Source: Branchiostoma floridae
Lineage: Eukaryota > Chordata > Leptocardii > Amphioxiformes > Branchiostomatidae
Reading direction: 5' to 3'
Length of the DNA: 64,000 bases
Assembly: GCF_000003815.2 (NCBI RefSeq)
Contig: NC_049982.1
Span: 425,815-489,814 of the forward strand
The position numbers and the translations under genes were made by a program. The notes beneath the pieces are model-generated. The model did no database searches and was not told where the DNA came from. It saw nothing but the letters and a program-made list of their open reading frames with translations. Positions 45,927 to 57,128 of the stretch are shown here, in pieces (within the stretch, counting starts at the first letter, position 1; the number at the start of each line of letters is the position of its first letter).

Positions 45927-46026
45927 NNNNNNNNNNNNNNNNNNNNNNNNNNNNNNNNNNNNNNNNNNNNNNNNNNNNNNNNNNNNNNNNNNNNNNNNNN
46001 NNNNNNNNNNNNNNNNNNNNNNNNNN
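45927..46026. other. Assembly gap (100 N)
   Basis: Probably hides further copies of the zinc-finger exon array and the gene's 5' part. Confidence 1.
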
Positions 46027-46057
46027 AATGAATGTGTTACCCACATCATCTCTGCAG

Positions 46058-46800
46058 GTTACCATGTAGGTGGTCATGCAGTTGTAGGTTACAGGTGCAT
46101 CATGTGTGAGAAGTTATTCTCAACTGAGGACTACCTGCACAGACATGTGAGGGCTAATCAAAGGATGTCAGGTCCATACATTGTTGGGAGATGAATCACT
46201 GAATGTGTAACCTACTGTATCTCTGCAGGTGCCCAGACAGGTCCAGTTACAGGCTACAGGTGCAGCAGGTGTGAGACGTTATTCTCAACTGAGGACTACC
46301 TGCACAGACATGTGAGGGTTAATCTGGGCATACCAGGTCAATACATTAATTTGGAGATAAAACTGAATGTGTAACTTGTTGTATCTCTGAAGGTTACCAG
46401 ACAGGTGCAGTTGCAGGCTACAGGTGTAGCAGGTGTGGGAAGCTGTTCTCCACCAAGGACTACTTACACAGACATGAGAGGGCTAATCCAATCATGTCAT
46501 GCCCATACATTGTTTGAAGATAACACTGGATGTGCAACCTACTCTTAGACTATCTCTGCAGGTTACCGGACAGGTGCAGTTTCAGGCTACAGGTGCAGCA
46601 GGTGTGGGACACTGTTCTCCACCAAAGACACAGACAAGTGTAGTACTTAAACAAACATGTAAATATGTCAGATTCTCATTGCTAGTGTTACATTTCTGCA
46701 GGTGTCCAGACAGGTGCAGTTGCAGGCTACAGGTGCAGCAGGTGTGGGAAGCTGTTCTCCACCCAAGACTACCTGGACAGACAAAGAGGCATGCAGACAT
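46058..46800 (+). repeat. Five tandem 5'-part copies of the zinc-finger terminal exon
   Basis: Copies at 46058-46171, 46229-46336, 46393-46499, 46562-46650 and 46702-46800, each after a CTCTGCAG-like acceptor and encoding GYQTGAVAGYRCSRCGKLFS then T.DYLHRH. The first two also have donors (TCAG/GTCCAT, CCAG/GTCAAT) and are 114 and 108 nt, phase 1 at both ends, so they could be cassette exons. The third has lost its donor and weakened its acceptor; the fourth has an early stop. The second finger histidine of the intact exon (HVKRH) is replaced (HVRAN), so a spliced-in copy would not be a canonical finger. Confidence 0.85.
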
Positions 46801-46858
46801 GTAGATACAACTGTATGTCAAATTCTCATTATTACTGATTAGTGTTATCTTTCCACAG

Positions 46859-47481
46859 GTGTCCAGTCAGGTGTCATAGGCTACAAGTGCAGCAGGTGTG
46901 GGAAGCTGTTCTCCACCCAAGACTACCTGGAAGGACATGTGAAGAGACATGCAGATGGGTCAGGGACAAAGAAGTTTAGATGTAAACACTGCAGTTATTC
47001 AACTGACAAGTCAAGCAACTTCAAAGATCACCTGCTGACCCACACAGGAGAGAAACCACACAAGTGTCTCACGTGTGGGAAGGGGTTTGCAAATAAGCAA
47101 AACCTTAAGAAACATCAGCTGGTTCACACAGGAGAGAAACCCTACAGGTGTGGAGTGTGCGGGAAGGCGTTCAATGTAAAGTCAAATCTGACCACACACA
47201 TGCTGACCCACTCTGATGAGCAGCCCCATGTGTGTGGAGACTGTGGGAAGGGGTTTTCAAAGGCAAATAATCTACAGGACCACATGAGGACTCACACTGG
47301 TGAGAAGCCTTACAAGTGTCAACACTGTGACATGAGGTTTACAGAGAGCAGCAGTTTGAAGAGCCATGTTATCAGAAATCACACTAAGGAGTTTCCTCAC
47401 AGGTGCCAGCTGTGTAACAAGGGTTTCATGGCGCCAAATCGGCTGAGAACCCACATGCAGAAACAACATGGGAACTATTAG
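46859..47481 (+). CDS. C2H2 zinc-finger protein, terminal exon with 7 fingers
   Basis: From acceptor TTTCCACAG (exon start 46859, two bases of a split codon) to TAG at 47479-47481. Seven fingers in order: CSRCGKLFSTQDYLEGHVKRH, CKHCSYSTD..., CLTCGKGFANKQNLKKHQLVH, CGVCGKAF..., CGDCGKGF..., CQHCDMRF... (H-x4-H) and CQLCNKGF.... Linkers are mostly canonical TGEKP, as in sequence-specific DNA-binding proteins. The 5' exons are not visible: what precedes is the array of part-copies and a gap. An AATAAA at 48370-48375 marks a plausible 3' end. Confidence 0.88.
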
Positions 47482-48815
47482 ACTTTATATAAAATGATTC
47501 ACACCAAGCCTTTGTCCATGAGTCACAACCAGTGTTGATAATCAATGTCATACTGCATTCATGTCTTATCAATGGGATCTTGAGATGTCTTCATGTGTAT
47601 AAATTGTCCAGTTGTTTATGACAACCCCATCGCTTAAGATGAAAAGGCTTGTAGAACTCAGACTAAAGCCACATCTTGAAACGGTCCAACATTGACTCAA
47701 CAAGTATGTTTTTCTTCAGATATATTGTATATAAAATGTACAAATATCCAACTATTAAACTTCTCTAGGGAAAGTATGTTCATTTTGTCAGAGCTAAAGT
47801 TCACATTAACTTGTTTAAATGTGATCAAATGATCACTGTACATGTACGATATCAAATATACCTTTTTTGGTACTACAGAAATGATCATTTTCAAAACAAT
47901 GTTCATTAGCCAAATTCATATTGCCCAGTCATTAGTTTACTGAATTATGAAATGTAGAAGCATTTATTGTGTTAATAATTGTACAGTTGTAAGGTGTGAT
48001 TATATGAAGTAATTTTTACAGTGTTTTTATATCTAGAATTATGATACTTCATGATTCAAATATATCATATCTGTTGCCTGGTATAGGTGACATGGAATTT
48101 ATTGCTGTTAACTGAAAACTACATGTAAGTTTATTCCAAATGTCTAAGGTTGCAGATTGGGCATATATGATAAGAATGACAATACAAGTTGTTCAACTGT
48201 TACAACTTTTATCATCAGAGTTAGAGTGTTACTATGTTTATATTCCATTCCTAATTGGTGTTCAATATCTGTCGAACTAGTTGCATATTTCAATGCTTGT
48301 GAGCATTTGCTGTGGATGTTTGAATTTCTCTGGACAAAAAAAGACTTTGTGAAAATATAAAAAGTTCTCAATAAACTGTTCTAATGTTCACTCTGTATGC
48401 TTCAAGCAGTTTCTGGCGTTGCATAACACACTTCTACACATTTGCAACATTGTTGGACTCTTGTCTAAAGTGAGCTAGAGTCATGATACTATGGCTGCTA
48501 AATAAATTCCAAGCATATTTCGTTACAAGTTAGGTGTCGAACATTGAATAAGTAATTGCTGTGGTGAGTAGAGAGTTAAGAATCCAAACTTCAAAGTCTA
48601 GAGCCGTCAACTCTTAAAAATGACTTAACTAGCCTAGTTCTGTTAAGCCATTGTCAATTTGGACATATTTTTTGTTGGTTAGGACAAAAATCATATTGTC
48701 CATCGTGATCAACAAAATACCTCAGTTGAAAGCATAGATGGTACAACCACCTATGAAAATGAACGCTTGGACCCTAGACCAATATCCAGCATTTAGGACA
48801 ACTCAGTTGTCCAAA
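47482..48815. other. Convergent 3' UTRs
   Basis: AT-rich sequence between the zinc-finger stop (+) and the SMPDL3 stop (-). AATAAA at 48370-48375 probably ends the + transcript. No other gene seen. Confidence 0.6.
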
Positions 48816-51800
48816 TCAAACCAAATGTCGAACCACGCCCATCACTGCCAGTGCCAACACATTAAGCACCCCATCTGCCCTGTGACCTCTAACACCTCCA
48901 ACCCTAGCTTGCCAACACACGTCATACTCGTCATAATCCACCCTGTATGTAGAGCAAAGTTGAGCAGCCCTACAATCTTCTACACACAATCCATAGTCCA
49001 CTCCCACTGAGTTATGCTTGTAGTACTTCTCAAAAGCACCGCTTGGAACTTCATTCAGAGAGTTCCTCAGCGTTTCCATGGAGACGGGAGTGACGTCAGG
49101 TATCCCATAATCCACCGTGGCCTGGTACTCGAGTTGCCAGTCCAAGTCTGTCAGCTGCAGGTCATTGGCTTTGGTCAAGTTGGCGTAGTACTGTAGGTAG
49201 TCCTGGAGAGGGTGCAAGATTGATGGGACTTACTCAATGTTGGTTCTTACATAATTGTTATACCCATTCCATCTTTTTTCTAGCTCAAGGCATTTCTTTA
49301 ACCTGTCGATGAAGGTTTGACATTCAGGTAGAGGATACACCAAATACTAGTTTATACTGTCAAGCAACTTTGCCACGTCTTATGCTACTTGTCTTCCCGT
49401 TCTAGTTAAAACTTCTACCCCATACATTGCTGAACGCGTCACTACCAAAATTAATGCGAAACGCGCAGATCTCTCCCTGATCCAAAGGACCAGAAAGCGA
49501 AATAATCGACAAAAGTCAACAACTGTATGAAATATTCTCTTTGGGAAAAGGTGACATCATAAGCATTGCATGTTTCAAAATAACGCCCCCTACCTGCAGT
49601 TCTCCGGTAGTCCGCTCATACAGGTACTGCCTGAAAGCCGGGTTGTTCCTCCGCATCCAGGGTGTGATGGCGGGACTCAGGAACACTGTGCTGATGGGAG
49701 CGCCTGGAAATGGGTTGTTGGTATTTGTATCATCAAATCCAAGACATTTTCTATTTGCATCAATATTTCAACAAAGTAGCAACGCAGTTGGCACTTTTTA
49801 TATCAATTAGACCATTTCACATTGACCAGCATTGCACCCCACTGTGTTACATACAACTCATTTTAACCCTATTCAGACCGGGGGGGGGGGGGGGGGGCTT
49901 TTGAGGCCCGCGCTAACTTCGATGTCCTATAACGCCAGAACGGCTTACGCTAGAGCCACCAAATTTAGTGAGTTTTCCTAAAATATTGTTGGCAACAATT
50001 CTACGAAGTTTGACAAATTTTCCATTTTTTCTTGTTGCCATGGCAACCGTTTGTTGACAGGCAGTTTTGCCAAAAATCACTATTTTTGGTTCTAACAATG
50101 TATTTTTCAAATTTATTTGCTATATTACTGTGATTTTGCTACATAAATAAAATCTTATATTATTCAGCATATCTTTCATAATTATATATGCATAAATTAT
50201 GCTAATTTGATGACGTCATCAGCCCAAAATCCAAGATGGCGGACGGAATGGCCAGATCAAGAAAAACAAGCTAATTATCCCTTAAAATTTGCAACTACCT
50301 GGTATTTTTTCATCAAAAACCATCTAAATGAATGAATTTAGTCTATTTCCATTGCCCTTTGTGATTATTTGTTGCAAAAAAAGTATTTTTAAAAATTCAA
50401 GGTGGTGGATATAATATGGCGGAGCCCAACTCGTATCTTAGATGTGCATGACGTCATTTTATGACGTCATATTGACGTCATTGATGTTGCTATTGGCAAC
50501 GCAAGTCGTAATAAACATTATTATTCTGTTATCTGCACTTGTTGTTACATTTTTTCAGCATAACTTGAAGTTTTCTGAGAATACCCATTTTTCATGGGAT
50601 TGGCCAATGTAATCAAATTGATGACGTCATAATTACGTCATCTTACGTCAACGTAACGTCAAACGTCACATACTTGTCAGATATTATGTCGAAATCATGT
50701 CCTGAAAATTTTGTGGCCCTAAGGCACGTCGTTTTAGAGTTATAGGACTTAGAAGTGGAGGGCCTCAAAAACGAAACCCCCCCCCCCCCCCCCCCCGGTC
50801 CAGGGATGACCAAAAAAGCCCGGTCTGAATAGGGTTAATGTCACGGATGTTCAATTTCCTTATCGTTGTCAACATTTTCATACCGTTAGCATGAATATTG
50901 GATTTAGTGGTATAAGCATACATATAGTGTTATTTTTACATGTAACAAGTTATCTCGATATCTTACATATTCCATTTCCTTCCCTGTTGAATCCTTGTAT
51001 AGTATTTTCATTTCGTATCAACACATGCATACAAATACCTTAAAGTTAAAAGTTAAAGTCTTCCCGCGCCAAGATGGCGCATAATACCTTGCTCATCGTA
51101 GATCATCCTGAAGGTATCGAAGTGCTCGTGCGCAAACATCTGACCGGATATGACGTCAGCGTACTTCCGGACGATGGCGATGTACCGTTTGTTGTGGTTG
51201 GGGCGGAAATCGCGCTTGGTGTAGATTCGTTCGTGAGTACCAGGGGGCACGTGACCTATTATGTACACCTAGAAAAGGTAAAGGTAAAACTTTAAGATAG
51301 TCCCATAGCTTATCTAAAGGCCATGTGGGCATTAGGTTGTTATCCACTGTAACGGGAGGCGGAGTCCAGCCCACTCCTCCCACCTGTAAAAAAGGAGTAG
51401 AAACAGAAGGAAACAACATGCCGACACCCGGGATCTAATCCGGGCCGGTAGATATCCAACATGCGAACCACAACGCCAAAAGCTCAGAGCTGTTGGCGTG
51501 GTCAGTTTGATAGCGTTTTAAACCCAATGTTATACACGGCCTTTTATCTGCCCATCCAAAGTCTGGTACCCATTCAAGAGCTGAAGAAAAGGTGCCCGAA
51601 AGAGTCGACTTGTACAACCCCGAAAGTTGTAATGCTTAGGCCACATTTCCAAACCGGGCCCGGCCGGGATGTTTGAACGAAAGATAACAGTGTTTATCAA
51701 GGAATACACACAAATTACGATGATGAGTATCTTTGTAAGTACTGTGAGTTTTATTATCTCTTATATTATACTTTTCGTTCCCGAGATCTGTCCGACCGGA

Positions 51801-54800
51801 CGGTCCCGCTTTGGAAATGTGACCGTAGCGTAAGGAGGGTCTTGGTCGAAGGCGATTCGCTTACCTTTTCCATGTTCCCCCTAGCCTGCTCAAGTTGCTG
51901 CTCCAGCCACGCGAACTGCCCTGCTGGATCATCCTGTCCCTCCGTGACCAGGTTCCGTCCGTACAGCAGGTTCGTGTTCAGGCCGATCACGCGCAGGCCA
52001 GCCCGCAAGGGGGCGCTATAGTAACCACCTGCGGTCGTGAAGGTGGAATAAAGTTCAATGAACATGCATGAAAATCACAAAGTTCTTCCATATCTTTGTC
52101 ACTAGGTTCCGTCCGTAGAACAGGTTCGTATTCAGGCCGATCACACACAGGCCCGCCCGCAAGGGGGCGCTGTAGTAACCTCCTGCGGTTATGGTACGTG
52201 ATTATACTTATAGCACACATTGAATACGGCAATTTTACCTATTCTCCAGGCGGAGGTTCGAATCCCGCTGATTTTTCCTGCTAATTACAGTAGAAGCCGT
52301 TTGATTTCACAACCCATTTGCCGGTTTTATTTCGTGCAATTATCCGGCTGGTGCAACAAAGCGAAGTCATCCGGCCAGACCGCACCTCGTCAGAATTTGG
52401 GATTCCGTGCCATGCCATTAACAGAAGTATGCGGTAATCCGTTGTGTAATTAACTGGCTTCTACTGTATACAGTCAAACCTGTATTAGCGGCCACCTTTG
52501 CATAACGGCCACCTGCCCATAGTGGCCACTTTTTGTCGGTCCCTTGGATTCGTAATGATTAAGAAATAGGCTTAGCGGCCACCTGTCCAACGCGGCCACG
52601 GCCACACGATTTCCGGTCCCGCAGGTACAAAAACACTGCCGATTACGGCCACGCGGACCGCTGATCTATGTTTCGGCACGCGTTCGGCCATATACAGCGG
52701 CCCTATCGTCACCCTACGCCGTATTTAAAACCTCTTTGACTTATTTTCAAAACAAAACTTTGTAAACTGGCGCTACCCATACCCGCTGACAAACGAGGTC
52801 ATATAAGGTCAATAGACGACACAAATATTACGGAGGTAAATTGTGTTAAAGTTACGTTCTAATACACTATCGCTTAGGTTAATTTACATCACAATTTCTA
52901 GACAAACAAATTTCTAAATTAATTGTTACAAAGACAAAATGATATGAACTTCCGACTATGGTAGATTTTATTCTTACATTTATTAAGAGATAAGTCTAAA
53001 ATGACGTTTTCTTGTGAGTACACATTAGCATAATGGGCGAATCTGACGTGTGAACGCGAGCGGGAACACACGGACGGCGAAGTATCAAAGGATACAAGAC
53101 GAAAGATCAAAGAAATATGACGATACCGGTCTCTTCAGACAATATTAACTGTAGAACATCTAAAACTTTTTATAGCTTTTGTTTTCTTAATACATATAGT
53201 GTAAAAATCATTGCAGTACATGTACAGTACTAAAACCATGTGTAACTTATTGCTTGTGGTCAATTAATTAGCATATTCTCTATAGTGGCCACCTCTCTAT
53301 AGTGGCCAATTTTGACCAGTCCCTTGAGTGGCCGCTATAGACAGGTTTGACTGTATATAACAGAAATGTGATAGAAATGTAACTGTGGATCTGAATAAAG
53401 TCAAAGTCAAAGTATGCCTCCTCGCCCCTTCTAAACGTGTCCATGGCATCCTGTCCCGCCCCCGACAACCAGAGCGTCGCCACGTCATTGTACACGTCAT
53501 TGGGCGTGTCAGGCAGCTGGTTCTTTATCCAGTAGTCATGGTTACCTGGGGAGAAACAGAGAAAGATTTCATTCATAAAAAATCTTTGATATTGCACACT
53601 TTGATAAAGGATAGCATAATTCAATACTATGAATGAATGAATGTATAAACGTAACGCAGGCGATCTCTTTCCAGCATTGTTGTCTTTCTTGTAAAACAAA
53701 ATCGATATTGAATGCTAATTACTGGTTTACGACAGTTTAAAATACACCAGTAGCCAAATTCTATGCTCCTGAACCTGCTTGAAAGCAAAAATACAGTGTT
53801 GTGTGGTCCCGGCCCAGTTTTAATTTCAGTTTGGGTAGAGTCACGAATTAAATTGTAATTGTACAAGTGCATGTAATTCAAGTCTGTACAATGTATCAAA
53901 AATTGTTCAACGTCAAGTAAAGACGTGATGTGCTTGATTTTAAACAAGCATGAACGAGCAAACAAACTTTTGATACTGAAAAAAAAGGAGCAAAGGTTTT
54001 ACCAAGTGAAGAATAGACCGGTACTCCCGGGAAGACTTCCTCCAGCAGCTGAGTGATGTTACTGAGGAGAGTCACCACGGTCCGGGCTGTGTAGTTCAGG
54101 GACGCGCGATCCACGTGTGGGACGTCATCACTGCGGACGGGATTTGATTGGTTAACGACAGAGAACAATGCGCGCGAGCAGGATTGGTCAGCGAAAAATG
54201 ATGAAGCTTACAGAGTAAAAATGAACAATACATGCCTCCATTGGCTTCACGTGACAAGGGTATTTGCCATTGGGGATTTTCCGATCTGCCTCATGATCAT
54301 AATGATTTCACTCCTATTGAAGTGTTGCGTTCATAAAATGCACGTTCGCGTATGATGCTTGAATAATGACGAAGATTCACTCATTACTGGTACCAACTAA
54401 CCAAACTACAAATACTATTAGATAAATAGGCAACTAAACAGGCAGCCTAACAGACAGACAGACAGACAAGTTAGGTATACAAGAGGGTCTTTATGAGGGA
54501 CCCGACAACGCTTTACACTGAACTCAGAAGAACACCCTACGCAAAATTTGGTCACCTACCTACAAATAACGTTAGTAAGAATTAAACGTAAGCAGGAAAT
54601 CGTCGAAATAGACAGCCTACACCTTACGGAAGAAGAGCTTGCAGACCTTCACACAACAGACTTACCCTCCCCGTAGGATGAAGTCCGGGTTCGGGTCTAT
54701 GGCCTTCATGGCGTACACAGAGGAGTTGATGGTGCGCCACGGGGGGTCACAATCATGGTCACCCCACGGGCCGGGGTTCGCCGGGGGGTCCATTCCCGGC

Positions 54801-57128
54801 CCCAGGGAGTCACACACCTGCGAGAGAAGGGGATATTTAATGGGGGTCGCAATCGTGGTCTCCCCACGGTCCGGGTTCTCCGGGGGTTCATTCCCTAGCC
54901 TGGTATCCAGCCGTAATATAGCTTCCGAGTCTCTTCTTTCCTCTCTGGCTATTACCAAATCCTGAGACGATAGAAGAGACTCGGAAGCCTATTTACGGCT
55001 GGATACCAGGCTATTCATTCCCGGCCCCAAGGAGTCTCACACCTGCGGGAGAAGGGGATATGACTTGTATAGCAGTTACTCAAGTAACTGGATATGATTT
55101 TGGAAGTAATTATACCCGACAGAAGACAGATGATGCTGCCTGAATGCCTGACCGTTTCCAAAATCACATCCAGTTGCTTGCGAAACTTGTTATTTTATAC
55201 GATAGCGTAAATTTCGACTTAGACATGTATTACCTGCCAATAAACTAAGAAAATTCTGCTGTCAGCACTACAGCCTTCATCATGCCAGAATCACCAATCA
55301 CTCAGGACACGGCGTTAGCAATTGATAACCAGTACCAGGGACTACATTCTACAAGTTGCTTTTATCCCTGCGGCTGTCCAAACACCATTTTTGCTAATCA
55401 TTAAGTGATTTGCAGCAACAGCTGCTCAACAGCCTCCTTCGCAGACTTCGAGTGGGACTGGCTATGATTTTATGAGGGGCGCTGGTTCCCGAGTTTCAAA
55501 GTTAGCTAAGGTTCTCTGTAAATGCCGGAAAGGGAGTTTGCCGTGAAAGGTTATTTACTCCGCCCCAAGGAGGTATTGTAGAGAACCTTCTTGCCCGCCT
55601 CTTTTGAATAAAAGCCAGTCCCGCTCTAAACCTGCAAAGGAGACTATGCGAATTAGTTAGTTCAGTGAGATGTAAGGCCATCTAAGTTCTTACCCTGCCA
55701 GGCTGGTGCGGCCGCAGGTAGGACGGGTCATAGTGGATATCAGTTATGAACCAGAACCGCCCTGGAGGAAAAAACAAGAAGAATACATATTGGTACATGT
55801 ATGCTAGAGGCACGCAGGAAGGATTGTAGAAATCATCATAGAAATAGCAGGAAGAAAAAAGTGAAAATGAGGAAAACATGCACCAATTTGCTCTAACAAA
55901 GAAAAGATATGAATTTCACAGAAAAGAGATGAAAGGTGGGATGTTGATCTCACGTACTGACGTGTAAAAGTAAGAATTCCATTGTCAGCAAAACTTAACT
56001 TTTACACGTATTTCCATCGGTCAACTGAGAGAAGGAAGAAACACTTGCCAAGGGTCACACAGGCAGGGACAGCAAGTGTTTATCACGATGGATTCAAAGT
56101 GTATATATATAGAGTTTTCCCGATAGCTTTGAAGTCCAACAGTAATCCTGCAGCACTTTTTAAATTCACTTTGTGGCCAAGGCAACCCCGTTTCTCGTTT
56201 CTCACGGAGCTTATAGGAAATGAAAAACTAATTTTCTGTGTGGACAAAACCAATCGTTCTTGTCGGCAAATGACCTGATTCTAACCAAGGACGTCCTTGT
56301 TCTAACCAAGTGAATGAAGCACGTTTTCGTGATTACAGACTCTGTGTTTTCTTGAGGCGAGCACTAAAAGCCGTCTACTCCATACATACCATACTTATTT
56401 CAAACTTGGAAATCAGTTAATTTAACTTAAGGGACCACCCTGAAGATTATTAGATGAAATTCATGAATACATGTAAAACGCCTGTAAAAGAAAATTGTCT
56501 TTGGGAAATGCGCAAAAGTCGGTAAAGCGATACGAGCAAACCCACCAGTTACTGTCTGAGGCGCTGACACAAGAATCCTGCCAGATTTGTTCCATGTGGT
56601 GGCGGCCAGCCCTGAAGTCTAGTACCGGAATCCAGTTAAGAGTCGGGGGCTGTCCATTGTACTTACTATACGAGGATGTTGGCCTGATCTTTGCACTCGT
56701 ATTTCTCCATAAAATATTTTCAGTCTTGTTCCTCTCAAGTCGGATTGGTTCGGGCATGACAGGGATCACCCATGTGATCTATAGTTACCTTCTCCATAGG
56801 CAACACCCCCAAAGAGTTCTCAAGGCTATCTGCTTTGATACCTACTAGATCCTACAAGTGGTGTACTAGAGTGAGTGGGGTGGTTTGGGGCGTGCTACCT
56901 AATTTGTACTCTACTATAGTCTCTTCTACTCTGCTCTGGTCTAGTCTCTACTCTTATCTACTCTAGTCAACCAGTACTCCACTCTACACCACAATACTCT
57001 AGAGCATTGTCTGCGACATGAAAGTTTCTCACAACTTTATCACCCCTTACGTCGTACTTACCTGTATCAGAAAGGGCCAAGACAGGAAGTGCAACCACCA
57101 CAGCCAGCCAGGCACAACGCCGCCACAT
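48816..57128 (-). CDS. SMPDL3B: Acid-sphingomyelinase-like phosphodiesterase 3 (SMPDL3B-like), complete
   Basis: Nine exons: 57128-57062, 55761-55694, 54817-54666, 54130-54003, 53545-53426, 52028-51865, 51268-51088, 49703-49594 and 49202-48816, giving about 458 residues, close to human SMPDL3A/B. MWRRCAWLAVVVALPVLALS is a signal peptide. Metallophosphatase motifs: DIHYD (D30, H32), GGDD (D97), GNHD (140-142), GHVPPG (H239) and AHEH (H280, H282). The family binds two zinc ions and hydrolyses phosphodiester substrates, nucleotides included, at the cell surface or after secretion. The cysteine-rich end (CVEDCRAAQLC) and hydrophobic tail (VLNVLALAVMGVV) resemble GPI-anchored SMPDL3B more than 3A; the 3A/3B choice is tentative. 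One intron uses a GC donor (after 53426). Confidence 0.92.
49863..50838. mobile_element. piggyBac-like MITE, copy D, complete, inverted (976 bp)
   Basis: TTAACCCTATTCAGACCGGGG ... CGGTCTGAATAGGGTTAA with TTAA at both ends, opposite orientation to copy C, in an SMPDL3 intron. Holds five exact TGACGTCA palindromes. Confidence 0.9.
51400..51560 (-). mobile_element. tRNA-derived SINE-like element
   Basis: ACATGCCGACACCCGGGATCTAATCCGGG... and GGCGTGGTCAGTTTGATAGCG mirror the copy at 22441-22570. B-box-like sequence on the minus strand is degenerate. Confidence 0.4.
51643..51833. mobile_element. MITE, about 190 bp
   Basis: CACATTTCCAAACCGGGCCC at the left and GGTCCCGCTTTGGAAATGTG at the right are inverted termini. 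Related to 17189-17475. Confidence 0.65.
52096..52194 (-). pseudogene. 5'-part copy of SMPDL3 exon 52028-51865
   Basis: With its own acceptor (ACCGCAG) it reads GYYSAPLRAGLCVIGLNTNL then FYGRNLVT before diverging. It lies upstream of the intact exon (R to C and L to F changes). Confidence 0.85.
52288..52466. mobile_element. Tc1/mariner-type MITE, 179 bp
   Basis: CAGTAGAAGCCGTTTGATTT and AATTAACTGGCTTCTACTG are inverted termini flanked by TA. It abuts the next element through TATA. A fragment lies near 18190-18300. Confidence 0.75.
52471..53353. mobile_element. pogo/Tc1-like non-autonomous element (883 bp)
   Basis: CAGTCAAACCTGTATTAGCGGCCAC ... GCCGCTATAGACAGGTTTGACTG flanked by TA, same family as 42149-42754. 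It starts 72 bases past the GC donor of SMPDL3 exon 53545-53426. Confidence 0.85.
54840..55047 (-). pseudogene. 5'-part copy of SMPDL3 exon 54817-54666, split by a MITE
   Basis: GGGGTCGCAATCGTGGTCTCCCC...GGGGGTTCATTCCC (54840-54895) and CCCGGCCCCAAGGAGTCTCACACCTGCGGGAG (55015-55047) are two pieces of one copy of the exon's acceptor side, upstream of the intact exon. Confidence 0.8.
54896..55013. mobile_element. 118-bp MITE with 21-bp perfect termini and 9-bp target duplication
   Basis: TAGCCTGGTATCCAGCCGTAA begins it and its exact reverse complement ends it; pairing continues for about 20 more bases. TTCATTCCC flanks both sides (54887-54895, 55014-55022). A 9-base duplication fits Mutator-like elements. 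Confidence 0.92.
55431..55645. mobile_element. MITE with about 33-bp inverted termini
   Basis: AGCCTCCTTCGCAGACTTCG...GGGACTGGCT and AGCCAGTCCCGCTCTAAACC...GGAGACT are inverted with several mismatches. Confidence 0.65.
55762..57061. other. SMPDL3 intron 1
   Basis: A 102-codon minus-strand open stretch (56769-56461, PPTLNWIPVLDFRAGRHHME) is unassigned. 56916-57005 is a CTACT/CTCTA-rich microsatellite. Confidence 0.4.
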
